Assembly (NCBI RefSeq): GCF_002270355.1 | Contig: NZ_NJFZ01000029.1 | Coordinates: 1 to 60,000, forward strand | Length of the DNA: 60,000 nucleotides | Source of the DNA: Flectobacillus sp. BAB-3569 | GTDB taxonomy: Bacteria; Bacteroidota; Bacteroidia; Cytophagales; Spirosomataceae | Direction of reading: 5' to 3' | In this document: one piece after another, positions 1 through 7,262 of the stretch | Layout of the letters: every line of letters starts with the position of its first letter | How positions within the stretch are numbered: the stretch's first letter is position 1 | Made by a program: the position numbers and the translations under genes | The notes under the pieces: model-generated | What the model saw: only the letters and a program-made list of their open reading frames with translations | Databases searched by the model: none | Told to the model about the DNA's origin: nothing

Positions 1-84
1 CCTCTTTGCCTCTTTGCCTCTTTGCCTCTTTGCCTCTTTGCCTCTTTGCCTCTTTGCCTCTTTGCCTCTTTGCCTCTTTGCCTC
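1..84. repeat. Octanucleotide tandem array (CCTCTTTG)n
   Basis: About ten and a half perfect copies of the 8-base unit CCTCTTTG start at the window edge, so the array may be longer. It ends exactly at the stop codon of the pirin gene. The opposite strand reads CAAAGAGG, which resembles the GGCACAAAGAGG words scattered in other gaps here (8985, 9160, 11540, 15005, 40710, 48470-48659). A perfect 8-mer array should be prone to slippage. Downstream of a stop codon, copy-number change would not alter the protein. Confidence 0.95.
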
Positions 85-963
85 TTACAATGTCATTGGT
101 ACATCCATCAACAGGATTTCCGCATCTTGTGTTAGGGCTTTCAAAGCGATAGATTTTGTATTCCAGATACCCAAGCCATCACGTTGATTAACGGTTTGAC
201 CATCAATTTCAAAATCACCTTTTAAGATAAAAGCATACACCCCATTTCCTTCACGTTTGATGTCGTAGTTAGCGGTTGTGCCAGTATCAAAAGTACCAAT
301 ATTAAACCATGCATCCTGATGAATCCAAACACCTGCATCTTCTGGATTAGGAGAAAGGATTTGCTGTAAACGGTTGCGACGGTCGGCAATATCTAGAGAC
401 ATTTGGTCATAACGAGGCGTTACATTTTTCTTGTTAGGGAAAACCCAAATCTGTAAAAACTTCGTTTCTTTATCGCTGTTGCGGTTGTATTCGCTGTGAT
501 ATACACCTGTACCTGCACTCATTACCTGAATATCTCCTTTTTTGATAACAGCCACATTGTTCATGCTGTCTTTGTGCTCAAGATCACCCTCTAATGGAAT
601 TGAGATAATTTCCATGTTGTCATGTGGGTGCGTACCAAAGCCACGACCTGCTGCCACTTGGTCATCGTTTAATACACGCAATACACCAAAATGTACTCTT
701 TCAGGATTGTAGTAATTTGCGAAACTAAAAGTATGGTGACTTTTAAGCCATCCGTGATTGGCATAGCCGCGAGTATCGGCTTTATGCAATATTGTATTTG
801 CCATGATTTTTGTCTGAGGATTGGGTAAATGATTCAAACCGATTACTTCCAAAGGTTGCAATTCATCATTTTGATGATTGTTGAGTTCTTTTCCAATTAT
901 CTTAGAACTAACATACATGCCAGTTCCCAATATACCTTTCTTAAGAAATTCCTTGCGTTCCAT
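85..963 (-). CDS. Pirin family protein (YhhW-like quercetin 2,3-dioxygenase family)
   Basis: A 292-residue bicupin of the pirin family. Residues 54-292 align along their length with E. coli YhhW, from a KADTRGYANHGWL segment to the C-terminus. The four metal ligands are all present: His112 and His114 in THPH, and His156 and Glu158 in YHSEYN. YhhW-type pirins have quercetinase activity in vitro, but the physiological substrate is unknown. Unlike YhhW there is a leader of about 53 residues starting MERKEFLKKG, like the export leaders of Bacteroidota Tat substrates but with RK instead of RR, so export is uncertain. An upstream in-frame start at 1014 was rejected because MERKEFL is the usual leader form. 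The frameshifted Crp/Fnr gene lies upstream on the same strand. Confidence 0.85.
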   Translation of the reverse strand: MERKEFLKKGILGTGMYVSSKIIGKELNNHQNDELQPLEVIGLNHLPNPQTKIMANTILHKADTRGYANHGWLKSHHTFSFANYYNPERVHFGVLRVLNDDQVAAGRGFGTHPHDNMEIISIPLEGDLEHKDSMNNVAVIKKGDIQVMSAGTGVYHSEYNRNSDKETKFLQIWVFPNKKNVTPRYDQMSLDIADRRNRLQQILSPNPEDAGVWIHQDAWFNIGTFDTGTTANYDIKREGNGVYAFILKGDFEIDGQTVNQRDGLGIWNTKSIALKALTQDAEILLMDVPMTL

Positions 964-1111
964 CGTTGTAAATCGTTTTGTTAAATGAACAGTACAAAGA
1001 TGCACGAAGCGCAAGCCTCAAAACATTGAACTAGGACAAGAATTTTGGGATAATTTGAAGATTTGTTAATTTGAAGATTTGAAAATGGAGTTGTTTGTTT
1101 TTTTCTGTCAG

Positions 1112-1129
1112 GGGTGAATAAATTCACCC
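1112..1129. promoter_or_regulatory. Palindrome upstream of the pirin gene
   Basis: GGGTGAAT and ATTCACCC form perfect 8-base arms separated by two bases, about 150 bases before the pirin start. It could be an operator, perhaps for the neighbouring Crp/Fnr-type protein, or a small hairpin. No second copy was noticed. Confidence 0.3.
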
Positions 1130-1155
1130 ACTAATTATTGGACAAGTTATCGATT

Positions 1156-1205
1156 CAGTTTGAAAACTGTTTAGAAAGTAAGTCCAAGACTAAGTCTTGA
1201 ACTAG
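1156..1205 (-). repeat. Partial copy of the 94-bp inverted-repeat element
   Basis: Read on the minus strand, this half-copy follows the left part of the elements at 40806 and 43372: CTAGTTCAAGACTTAGTCTT, then GGACTTA and an AAACAGTTT stretch, with a few substitutions. The second arm is missing. It is the main recognisable content of the 319-base gap between the pirin and Crp/Fnr genes. The rest is AT-rich with a short repeated AATTTGAAGATTTG word near 1060. Confidence 0.75.
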
Positions 1206-1282
1206 GAGTTCCAAGTTTGTTCAGGAAGAAAAAAATGACCTGTGATTTTTTGCTTATAGCCTAATGCATACGGCTTTACAGC

Positions 1283-1884
1283 CTAAAACTGCTTTGCCAA
1301 TTTGGCACGGACTTTACTGAGAAATTCGGCCGAAATACCCAAATACGAAGCAATATAATGCTGAGGAACTCTCTGTGGAATACTTGGATAGCGATTGAGA
1401 AAATCAAGGTATTTTTCCATCGCTGGTTTGGCAATGGTATTAATTAATCTGTTTTGGGTAACAGACAAATTCCGTTGTACTAGCAAACGGAAAAATCGTT
1501 CGAACCGTGGAGCTTTTTCGAGAAGTGTTTCTTTGGTTTTATGGTCAAGGTATAAAATCTCACAAGTCTCAAGTGTTTCGATAAAGATATTGCTTGGAAC
1601 TTGTTCGTGAAAACTTGCAATGTCGCTTACCCACCAGCCTTCCACGGCAAATTGTAAGATTACCTCAGCCCCTTTGTCGTCTAAGTAATAGGTTCTTGCA
1701 CAGCCTTTTACGATAAATGCTTCAATATCACAAATATCCCCAGCCTTGAGAAGAAAGGTTTTTTTGGTACTTTTTTAAAAGCCAATATGTCATTCAAAAT
1801 GCTTAATTCTTCTGTTGAGAACGAAACATATTTGCTAATGGCCTGATGAATAATATCGTTGTATTGACTTGAGTAAGGTTGCAT
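1283..1884 (-). pseudogene. Crp/Fnr family transcriptional regulator, frameshifted
   Basis: Two overlapping frames together give a normal 200-residue Crp/Fnr protein. The first frame from ATG at 1884 reads MQPYSSQYNDIIHQ...FKKVPKK and then runs to an early stop. The second carries KAGDICDIEAFIVKGCART, the rest of the cNMP-binding barrel and a C-terminal helix-turn-helix (YIASYLGISAEFLSKVRAKL). The switch occurs at a run of seven A on the coding strand (1759-1765). Eight A would restore VPKKTFLLKAGD without a break. This could be a base-calling error, a phase-variable tract or a genuine pseudogene. The likely role is a regulator of the adjacent pirin or of oxidative or nutrient stress, as for many Bacteroidota Crp/Fnr proteins. 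That role is inference only. Confidence 0.8.
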
Positions 1885-1946
1885 AAGATACTATAATGAC
1901 GGGGTATCAACGTTTCACAAAGATAGAATTATTTCTGATAGGAGTC

Positions 1947-2732
1947 TTAAAATCCTTCAATCCTCCAAATACCTGCGGCATGAGTTTTGTTTTTCTCACC
2001 AGCTGGAGTAATAGCAAGACAGGTAGTTTTTATCGTTAGGCTTTCTGTAAATTGAAAAGTATTTGCAACTCCTTCTCTTATTAAATAACTCTTTTGAAAG
2101 CTGTTTAAGCTCCAATCATCTTGTATGGTGAATTGCTTAATTTTAGACTCTTCAACGCCGAAACTAAACAAGTCTTTATATAGCCCTGCTTCTTCCCATT
2201 TGTCAGTTTGAGGATACAGGTCAGTAGTATTCGCCGCAGCATATCGTGGTGGTATTAAGAATTTCGATTGATAGGAAATAACATTATTAGATTGCCCGAC
2301 AAAGTAGGTTTTAAACTCATCGTATTTTCCACAAATTAGAAAATAGGTATTTTTCCCCGTCCAAAGATTATAGTAGGCAAGTCTTATTATATCATCAAAT
2401 AGTCTCTGAGGTTCTTCTGTGTTAATGTTAGAGGTATCTTTCTTGGCAAGTTTAAATTCGAACACTTCTTCGATGTCGGACAAACCAGCATCTATTTCAT
2501 GTAAGTCTTTTTCATAAATAACTAAATCTATTTTCCTGCTTTTGAATAAAGGATGAAGTTTTTCTAGTGCCACACGTTCGATGTGAGTACCAAAGGCAGT
2601 AATGGTATCAGCAATGGGATAACGGAGACTTGCTTCGTGAATTAACTGTTCTCTACCAATTCGGAGTTGGTAGCCCATCCATAGACATATTGCATCCACG
2701 ATGGCATTTTCGCGAGTGTTATTGATGATCAT
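1947..2732 (-). CDS. Uncharacterised protein with PD-(D/E)XK-like nuclease signature
   Basis: A 261-residue protein I cannot assign to a named family. Residues 60-105 resemble a PD-(D/E)XK nuclease core: a strand with an acidic residue (KIDLVIYE), then about 20 residues later EEVFEFKLAKK, fitting D-x(n)-E-x-K. An alpha/beta segment follows (EPQRLFDDIIRLAYYNLW, then YFLICGKYDEF). The second half has no recognisable motif. The 91-residue gene at 2789-3064 precedes it by 56 bases on the same strand, so the two may be cotranscribed. Either a nuclease or a non-catalytic member of the fold is possible. The nuclease reading is inference from the motif alone. Confidence 0.55.
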   Translation of the reverse strand: MIINNTRENAIVDAICLWMGYQLRIGREQLIHEASLRYPIADTITAFGTHIERVALEKLHPLFKSRKIDLVIYEKDLHEIDAGLSDIEEVFEFKLAKKDTSNINTEEPQRLFDDIIRLAYYNLWTGKNTYFLICGKYDEFKTYFVGQSNNVISYQSKFLIPPRYAAANTTDLYPQTDKWEEAGLYKDLFSFGVEESKIKQFTIQDDWSLNSFQKSYLIREGVANTFQFTESLTIKTTCLAITPAGEKNKTHAAGIWRIEGF

Positions 2733-2788
2733 AATAGGGTAGAAATGAAGATTTCAAATAGAGTATTTGATTCACATTGAAAAGCTTC

Positions 2789-3064
2789 TTAGGCTTCTAG
2801 TTTATGTTTAGTAATGTCAAAATCTTCCTGACTCAGCTCATTGAGATGGTCACTGATAATAACACGCATCCATGGATTATCTAAATGAGCGTCTATAAGT
2901 TCATAGTAAGGTTTTGTTCCAACATATTGTTGAACAGCAAAGTCTAGTATCTTAGAGGGCTCTCCTGAACCTGTGTATAATAAGACAGCTATTTTACCAA
3001 TCTTTCCGTTGGGTGACTTAAAATCAGTTTCATTGATTTTTAAGCCAGGAATATTATTATTCAT
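2789..3064 (-). CDS. Small uncharacterised protein upstream of the PD-(D/E)XK-like gene
   Basis: A 91-residue cytosolic protein with no signal peptide or membrane segment. It begins MNNNIPGLKINETDFKSPNG and ends in an acidic and Lys-rich helix. I do not recognise the family. Its position 56 bases ahead of the 261-residue PD-(D/E)XK-like protein, on the same strand and set apart from the housekeeping gene at 3136, suggests a two-gene unit. A small partner or immunity-type protein is one possible reading, without direct evidence. Confidence 0.6.
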   Translation of the reverse strand: MNNNIPGLKINETDFKSPNGKIGKIAVLLYTGSGEPSKILDFAVQQYVGTKPYYELIDAHLDNPWMRVIISDHLNELSQEDFDITKHKLEA

Positions 3065-3135
3065 AAGTAGATGTATTTTTCTTGTAAAAGTAAAGATATG
3101 TTTTGTATAATGCTAAACTATTTGTAATCAAATGA

Positions 3136-4104
3136 TTATCTGTTATGGTTGTCCTTCACAAACTCCCAAGTTCGATAATCTCCCCAATAAATGCCATCTT
3201 GATTAGGTGCGTAAAAACCACAATGTCCGCCGTGAGCGGGATATTCACTGAAAAGGTAATCCGACTGTTTAGCTTTATCCAAAATCGCACAACTTTCTGA
3301 TAATACAGGGTCGTTAGCGGCATTTAGAATCAAAGAAGGAACCCTTATTTGGTCTACCACATGAATCGCACTACATGAATCATAATAGTCAGCGGCATTT
3401 TTGAGACCGTGCAAAGGTGCTATATATTCTCCTGTAAACTCGTCTAAGGTTTTGTATTTTTCAAATAATGAAAACCATTTTGGGGCAATTAACTCAGTTC
3501 TTTTTTGTAAAAAACGATGAAGTTTACTTTTAAAGCGATTCGCATAAAAGCCTTCAGCACCCATCGCATTTACACTCCCTTGAATATCGGTTGGTACAGA
3601 GATAGCTACAACTGATTTAATTTCTTGAGCTATGTTTGCGCCTTGCTCTCCAGCATATTTTAAGGATATATTTCCACCTTTGCTATATCCCACCAACGAG
3701 ATTTGTGTGTATTGTTGTACCGACAAACAATGATTGACCACGTATGCCAAATCTTGAGAATCGCCATGAGTAGTTAGGCGTTCCAAACGATTATTTTCAC
3801 CACTCAGCCCTCGGTGATTCCAGCAAACGGCATCCCAATGATTTTGATTGAATAGTTTGGCAGCTCCCAAGATATAAGGTCGTGTAGAGTTGCCCAGAAA
3901 TCCATGGGTAAAAATGACCAGCGATTTACTTGGGACAGTACTTTTACTCCAATCCAAATCCAGAAAATCCCCATCAGGCAATTCAATACGCTTACGTGTA
4001 TAATGCACTCCCTCAACCTTACGAAGCGTAGAAGGGTATATAGTCGAGAAATGTGGATTTTTCCAGATATGTTTTGCTTTGTAAGATGACTCGATTATGG
4101 GCAT
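3136..4104 (-). CDS. YheT family alpha/beta hydrolase
   Basis: A 322-residue alpha/beta hydrolase that follows E. coli YheT closely: RIELPDGDFLDLDWS at the front, an HRGLSGENNR loop, the nucleophile elbow GYSKGG with Ser141, the NAADYYDSCSA helix, the acid strand NAANDPVLSE, and the catalytic His in HGGHCGFY near the C-terminus. YheT-like proteins are short-chain ester hydrolases of unclear physiological role. The length is normal for the family. It stands alone between the unknown cassette and YigZ, all on the minus strand. Confidence 0.85.
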   Translation of the reverse strand: MPIIESSYKAKHIWKNPHFSTIYPSTLRKVEGVHYTRKRIELPDGDFLDLDWSKSTVPSKSLVIFTHGFLGNSTRPYILGAAKLFNQNHWDAVCWNHRGLSGENNRLERLTTHGDSQDLAYVVNHCLSVQQYTQISLVGYSKGGNISLKYAGEQGANIAQEIKSVVAISVPTDIQGSVNAMGAEGFYANRFKSKLHRFLQKRTELIAPKWFSLFEKYKTLDEFTGEYIAPLHGLKNAADYYDSCSAIHVVDQIRVPSLILNAANDPVLSESCAILDKAKQSDYLFSEYPAHGGHCGFYAPNQDGIYWGDYRTWEFVKDNHNR

Positions 4105-4159
4105 TTTGGGGATTGATGAGTTTTGAGTGCGGAGTGTTGAATTTAGTAATTGCTCATGT

Positions 4160-4238
4160 TTGAGGTATTAGCCTTGAGCTATCGGCAGTCAGTATAAAAC
4201 TTACCCGATTGCTGATAGCTCATGGCTGAAAGCTCTTC
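4160..4238. repeat. Degenerate intergenic repeat (CTGATAGCTCATGGCTGAAAGC type)
   Basis: The gap between yheT and yigZ carries words such as GAGCTATCGGCAGTCAG and GCTGATAGCTCATGGCTGAA. They recur in degenerate form at 9065, 9230, 10650, 11610, 31340-31410, 47125 and 57005. In several places the words face each other as imperfect inverted repeats. They are not part of any reading frame. Confidence 0.55.
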
Positions 4239-4239
4239 G

Positions 4240-4854
4240 TCAAACTGTAGCTATATGCTCAATCTCAATTGGTTCGATTTTTTCTAGTTTGCCAATGATT
4301 TGATTGGTCATATTTCTACGAAATTCTAGCTGTAAAGTACATTGATTATCAAAAAGTTGATTCTTGACTTTTAGCCCAAATTCCTTTACCACTTTCATTA
4401 CATCATTCATTTGAACAAACTCAAAACGTACTTCGTAGATTTCATTAACCGTCTTTTCAATGATTTCTGCTTCAGCTAATGCTTCTTGAGTAGCGGTTTT
4501 ATAGGCATTAATCAGACCCGGAACGCCTAATAAAGTGCCTCCAAAATAGCGAACAACCACTACCAAAATATTTGTTATGTCTTTTGACAATAATACGTTC
4601 AAAATAGGTTTTCCAGCCGAACCAGATGGTTCACCGTCGTCATTGACCCTAAAATTGGTTCGGTCTTGTCCCAAACGATAGGCATAGCAATGATGTACTG
4701 CTTTGAAGTGCTCCTTCTTGAGTTGGTCCACTAAATCTTTTACCTCTGACTCGTCTTCAATAGGATAGGCATAGGCAAAAAATTTACTGCCTTTATCTTT
4801 AAAAAGCCCTTCAGCCGAGCCTGTAATGGTTTTGTAAGTATCTTCAAATAACAT
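4240..4854 (-). CDS. yigZ: YigZ/IMPACT family protein
   Basis: A 204-residue member of the YigZ/IMPACT (UPF0029) family at normal full length. The N-terminal domain (about residues 15-120) shows the diagnostic segments KGSKFFAYAYPI, HHCYAYRLG, NDDGEPSGSAGKPIL and VVRYFGGTLLGVPGLI. The C-terminal half (about 135-204) has the ferredoxin-like fold region seen in bacterial YigZ. In eukaryotes IMPACT modulates the GCN2 stress response, while the bacterial function is not settled. It is monocistronic by spacing. Confidence 0.9.
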   Translation of the reverse strand: MLFEDTYKTITGSAEGLFKDKGSKFFAYAYPIEDESEVKDLVDQLKKEHFKAVHHCYAYRLGQDRTNFRVNDDGEPSGSAGKPILNVLLSKDITNILVVVVRYFGGTLLGVPGLINAYKTATQEALAEAEIIEKTVNEIYEVRFEFVQMNDVMKVVKEFGLKVKNQLFDNQCTLQLEFRRNMTNQIIGKLEKIEPIEIEHIATV

Positions 4855-5013
4855 AAAATCTCATTTTTGATAGTTGCATGGCTTTTGATAGCGCTGTGCA
4901 TAATATCTACAAATTTACTCAAGTAATTGGAGAAAATGATGCAAACAAGGATGATACGTGTTTGACTTCGTTGCTGAATAGTTGGGAGCTACAGCATAAA
5001 GGATAATTATGCG

Positions 5014-5021
5014 TAACTTTG
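5014..5021 (+). promoter_or_regulatory. Candidate -7 box upstream of the RqcH-like gene
   Basis: TAACTTTG matches the Bacteroidota -7 consensus TAnnTTTG, about 64 bases before the chosen start at 5085. No convincing TTTG -33 box lies 19-21 bases upstream. The box overlaps an earlier in-frame alternative start, which argues for the internal ATG. Confidence 0.4.
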
Positions 5022-5084
5022 TGTTTTGAGATTGAAACCCCATATCGTATCAAATATTCGATGGTACGATTAACAGATATTACA

Positions 5085-6662
5085 ATGCAAACGAATTATT
5101 ATTTTCTTCGACAGCTTTCGAAGCGATTGGAGGAGGAGTTGGTAGGTTTGGTATTTGCCGAATGTTTTTCGCAAGAAAAAGATGAGTTAGTACTAGGCTT
5201 TTGTACCGATGGAAAACAGTGGAGAAAAAAGCGTGATTTTTATATAAAAGCTGTCTTGCATCCCGATTTTGCCTGTTTGAATTTCCCTGATGATTTTCGT
5301 CGCGCTGGTCGAAATTCGGTGGATTTGTTTAAGGAAATCAATGGGTTAAGGGTTGAGAGAATTCAACAATTCTTGAACGAAAGGGCTTTTGCGCTGTATT
5401 TTGAAAACAATTTTACCCTGTTATTCAAAATGTATGGCAATCGCTCGAATATTGTCTTGTTTGAAGGTGACGAGGTCTTGGATTTGTTTCATAACAAATT
5501 GGTAGTCGATAATAACCTATCTCTCCAAACGCTCGACCGTCCTATCGATCAGAGTTTTGAGGCTTTTGTGGCGTCTAATGGACAACTCAATGCCATATTC
5601 CCAACTTTTGGAAAAGAAATCGTAAAGCTAATTCAGGGAAAAATTAAGGCTTTGGAACATCCCTCGCTCGAAGAGCAATGGGCCATTATCCAAGAAATCC
5701 TTAAAGAGTTAGAAGCTTCTCAGTTTTATATTAAGACCATTGATTACCAGCCTGTGCTGTCGATGGTACAAGAGGGTGGCGAATTGGTAAAAACCCTAAC
5801 AGACCCTATTTTAGCAAGTAATGAGCTTTACTATTCTTTTGCTAAAATCAATGTTTTTGACAAAGAGAAAGGGCAATGTATTCGTCATTTGCAAAAGCAG
5901 ATACTACGTACCCAAACCTATATTGATAAGTCTTATGCCCAGCTTTCGAGTTTGGAGGAGGATGTAAAGCACGAAGAAATTGCCAATATTATTATGGCCA
6001 ATTTGCATGCGATTCCAGACCGAACTGAAGTAATAGAATTATATGATTTTTATCGTGATAAGCCTATTAAAGTACGATTGAAACCAGATTTGACACCTCA
6101 AAAAAATGCAGAAAACTATTATCGAAAAGCCAAAAATGAAAAGATAGAAATCCAAAAGTTGATGGAGAATATCGAGGCCAAAGAGGAGTTGATGCAAGAA
6201 TTGCAGGGGCATATCAGCAAAGTGGAAGCAATAGAAAGTCTTCGAGAATTGCGAAAATACATTAAGAATCATGTTAGCGAGCAAAATGACAAACAAGTGC
6301 TAACGGTGCAGGATTTATTCAAATATGTGAATTATCAAGGCTGGGAAATCTTAATCGGGAAAAATGCCAGAAATAACGATTTACTTACTCAAAGATATGC
6401 CCGCAAAGAAGACCTATGGCTTCACGCACGTGATGTATCAGGTTCGCACGTGGTGATTCGTCGACAAGCAGGAAAGAAGTTTCCAGTAAATGTTATTGAA
6501 AAAGCAGCAGGTATTGCCGCCTATTATTCTAAGCGAAAAAATGATACACTTTGCCCAGTGATTGTTACACCCAAAAAATACGTTCGCAAAACCAAAGATT
6601 TGTTAGAAGGTCAGGTGATTGTGGATAAAGAAGAGGTTGTGTTGATTGAGCCAAGTTTGTAA
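5085..6662 (+). CDS. rqcH: RqcH/Rqc2-like NFACT family ribosome quality-control factor
   Basis: A 525-residue NFACT protein, often annotated as fibronectin-binding protein. The NFACT-N domain (about 1-210) opens MQTNYYFLRQLSKRLEEEL and contains the FKMYGNRSNIVLFEG segment. A helical coiled-coil middle follows (about 260-410). The NFACT-R domain is at the end (about 415-525) with ARKEDLWLHARDVSGSHVV and AAGIAAYYSKRK. In Bacillus, RqcH binds split 50S-nascent-chain complexes and directs alanine tailing. The same role is expected here. There is no NFACT-C domain, as in other bacteria. The start at 5085 gives the canonical N-terminus and lies after a -7 box. Earlier in-frame starts (5019, 5061) would add an unmatched leader. 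Confidence 0.85.
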   Translation: MQTNYYFLRQLSKRLEEELVGLVFAECFSQEKDELVLGFCTDGKQWRKKRDFYIKAVLHPDFACLNFPDDFRRAGRNSVDLFKEINGLRVERIQQFLNERAFALYFENNFTLLFKMYGNRSNIVLFEGDEVLDLFHNKLVVDNNLSLQTLDRPIDQSFEAFVASNGQLNAIFPTFGKEIVKLIQGKIKALEHPSLEEQWAIIQEILKELEASQFYIKTIDYQPVLSMVQEGGELVKTLTDPILASNELYYSFAKINVFDKEKGQCIRHLQKQILRTQTYIDKSYAQLSSLEEDVKHEEIANIIMANLHAIPDRTEVIELYDFYRDKPIKVRLKPDLTPQKNAENYYRKAKNEKIEIQKLMENIEAKEELMQELQGHISKVEAIESLRELRKYIKNHVSEQNDKQVLTVQDLFKYVNYQGWEILIGKNARNNDLLTQRYARKEDLWLHARDVSGSHVVIRRQAGKKFPVNVIEKAAGIAAYYSKRKNDTLCPVIVTPKKYVRKTKDLLEGQVIVDKEEVVLIEPSL

Positions 6663-6668
6663 TTACCC

Positions 6669-6696
6669 GTAGAGACGTAATACTTTACGTCTCAAG
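6669..6696. repeat. GAGACG palindromic intergenic repeat
   Basis: GAGACGTAA and TTACGTCTC form a perfect 9-base hairpin with a 4-base loop, beginning 10 bases after the rqcH stop. It belongs to the same family as the arms at 6796, 6912, 9498, 15061, 16362 and 35351. It may also act as a weak terminator, though no U-run follows. Confidence 0.7.
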
Positions 6697-6795
6697 TCCA
6701 GTTAGGCATAACATAGTAGTATCAAACATGAGTCATCCCTAATTTAGTGATTTAGCGATTGAATGAGTGATTAATTTAAAATTTGAATTCTGGCA

Positions 6796-6939
6796 GTAGA
6801 GACGCAATGATTGCGTCTTAAGCTGAGTAAAATCTAGCATAGTTTCATCAAAAAAGCGGTCGGAAAGTAATTTCCAACCGCTTTTTTGATGCAGCACAAA
6901 ATATGACTTGGCTTAAGACGTAAAGTATTACGTCTCTAC
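6796..6939. repeat. Composite intergenic repeat: two GAGACG arms around a GCGGTCG hairpin
   Basis: The element is symmetrical. The left arm (6796-6822) starts GTAGAGACGCAAT, and the right arm (6912-6939) ends TTACGTCTCTAC in inverse orientation. Between them at 6847-6890 is a long A/T-flanked hairpin with stem AAAAAAGCGGTCGGAAA. The hairpin followed by a right arm recurs at 9430-9525 and 16296-16386, and the hairpin alone at 35520-35557 and 49253-49296. No coding potential is visible. The central hairpin could terminate transcription in both directions. The rest of the 6663-7262 gap holds this element, the 6669 hairpin and the symporter promoter. Confidence 0.8.
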
Positions 6940-6996
6940 AAAAAATACAAAATGAGACATATCGTGCCTTGAATAAATTATTTTTTTATCAAAAAG

Positions 6997-7028
6997 TTGC
7001 AATTGTTGTATAGGTTCAAGTATTTTTG
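6997..7028 (+). promoter_or_regulatory. Promoter of the sodium/sugar symporter gene
   Basis: TTG at 6997-6999 and TATTTTTG at 7021-7028, 21 bases apart, match the Bacteroidota sigma-ABfr consensus TTG / TAnnTTTG. The implied 5' leader before the symporter start at 7263 is about 230 bases, long enough for post-transcriptional control. No strong hairpin was seen in it. Confidence 0.55.
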
Positions 7029-7262
7029 CCTTTATAGAACAGTGTAGAACTGTATAAGAGAATGTGCAATCATTTGAGCATCCAAAAAATTTGGATTATT
7101 CTTATAAAATCAGAATTAATTTTAAGTTTTTATAGCAATAGTAACATATGTATTCAGTAAATAAATACATATTGCCTTGTTTGTTTTGCCATTAAAATTG
7201 TAACTTTCAGATTCAAAATTTAATTTATCCCTGATTATAAACTATTCAAATCAATTCAACCC

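Noticed and set aside
1-84. CRISPR-like array at the window start
   Set aside because: Units are 8 bases and directly adjacent without spacers, so it is a microsatellite, not a CRISPR.
5019-5084. Longer N-terminus for the RqcH-like protein
   Set aside because: It overlaps a -7 promoter box and adds 22 residues not seen in the family.
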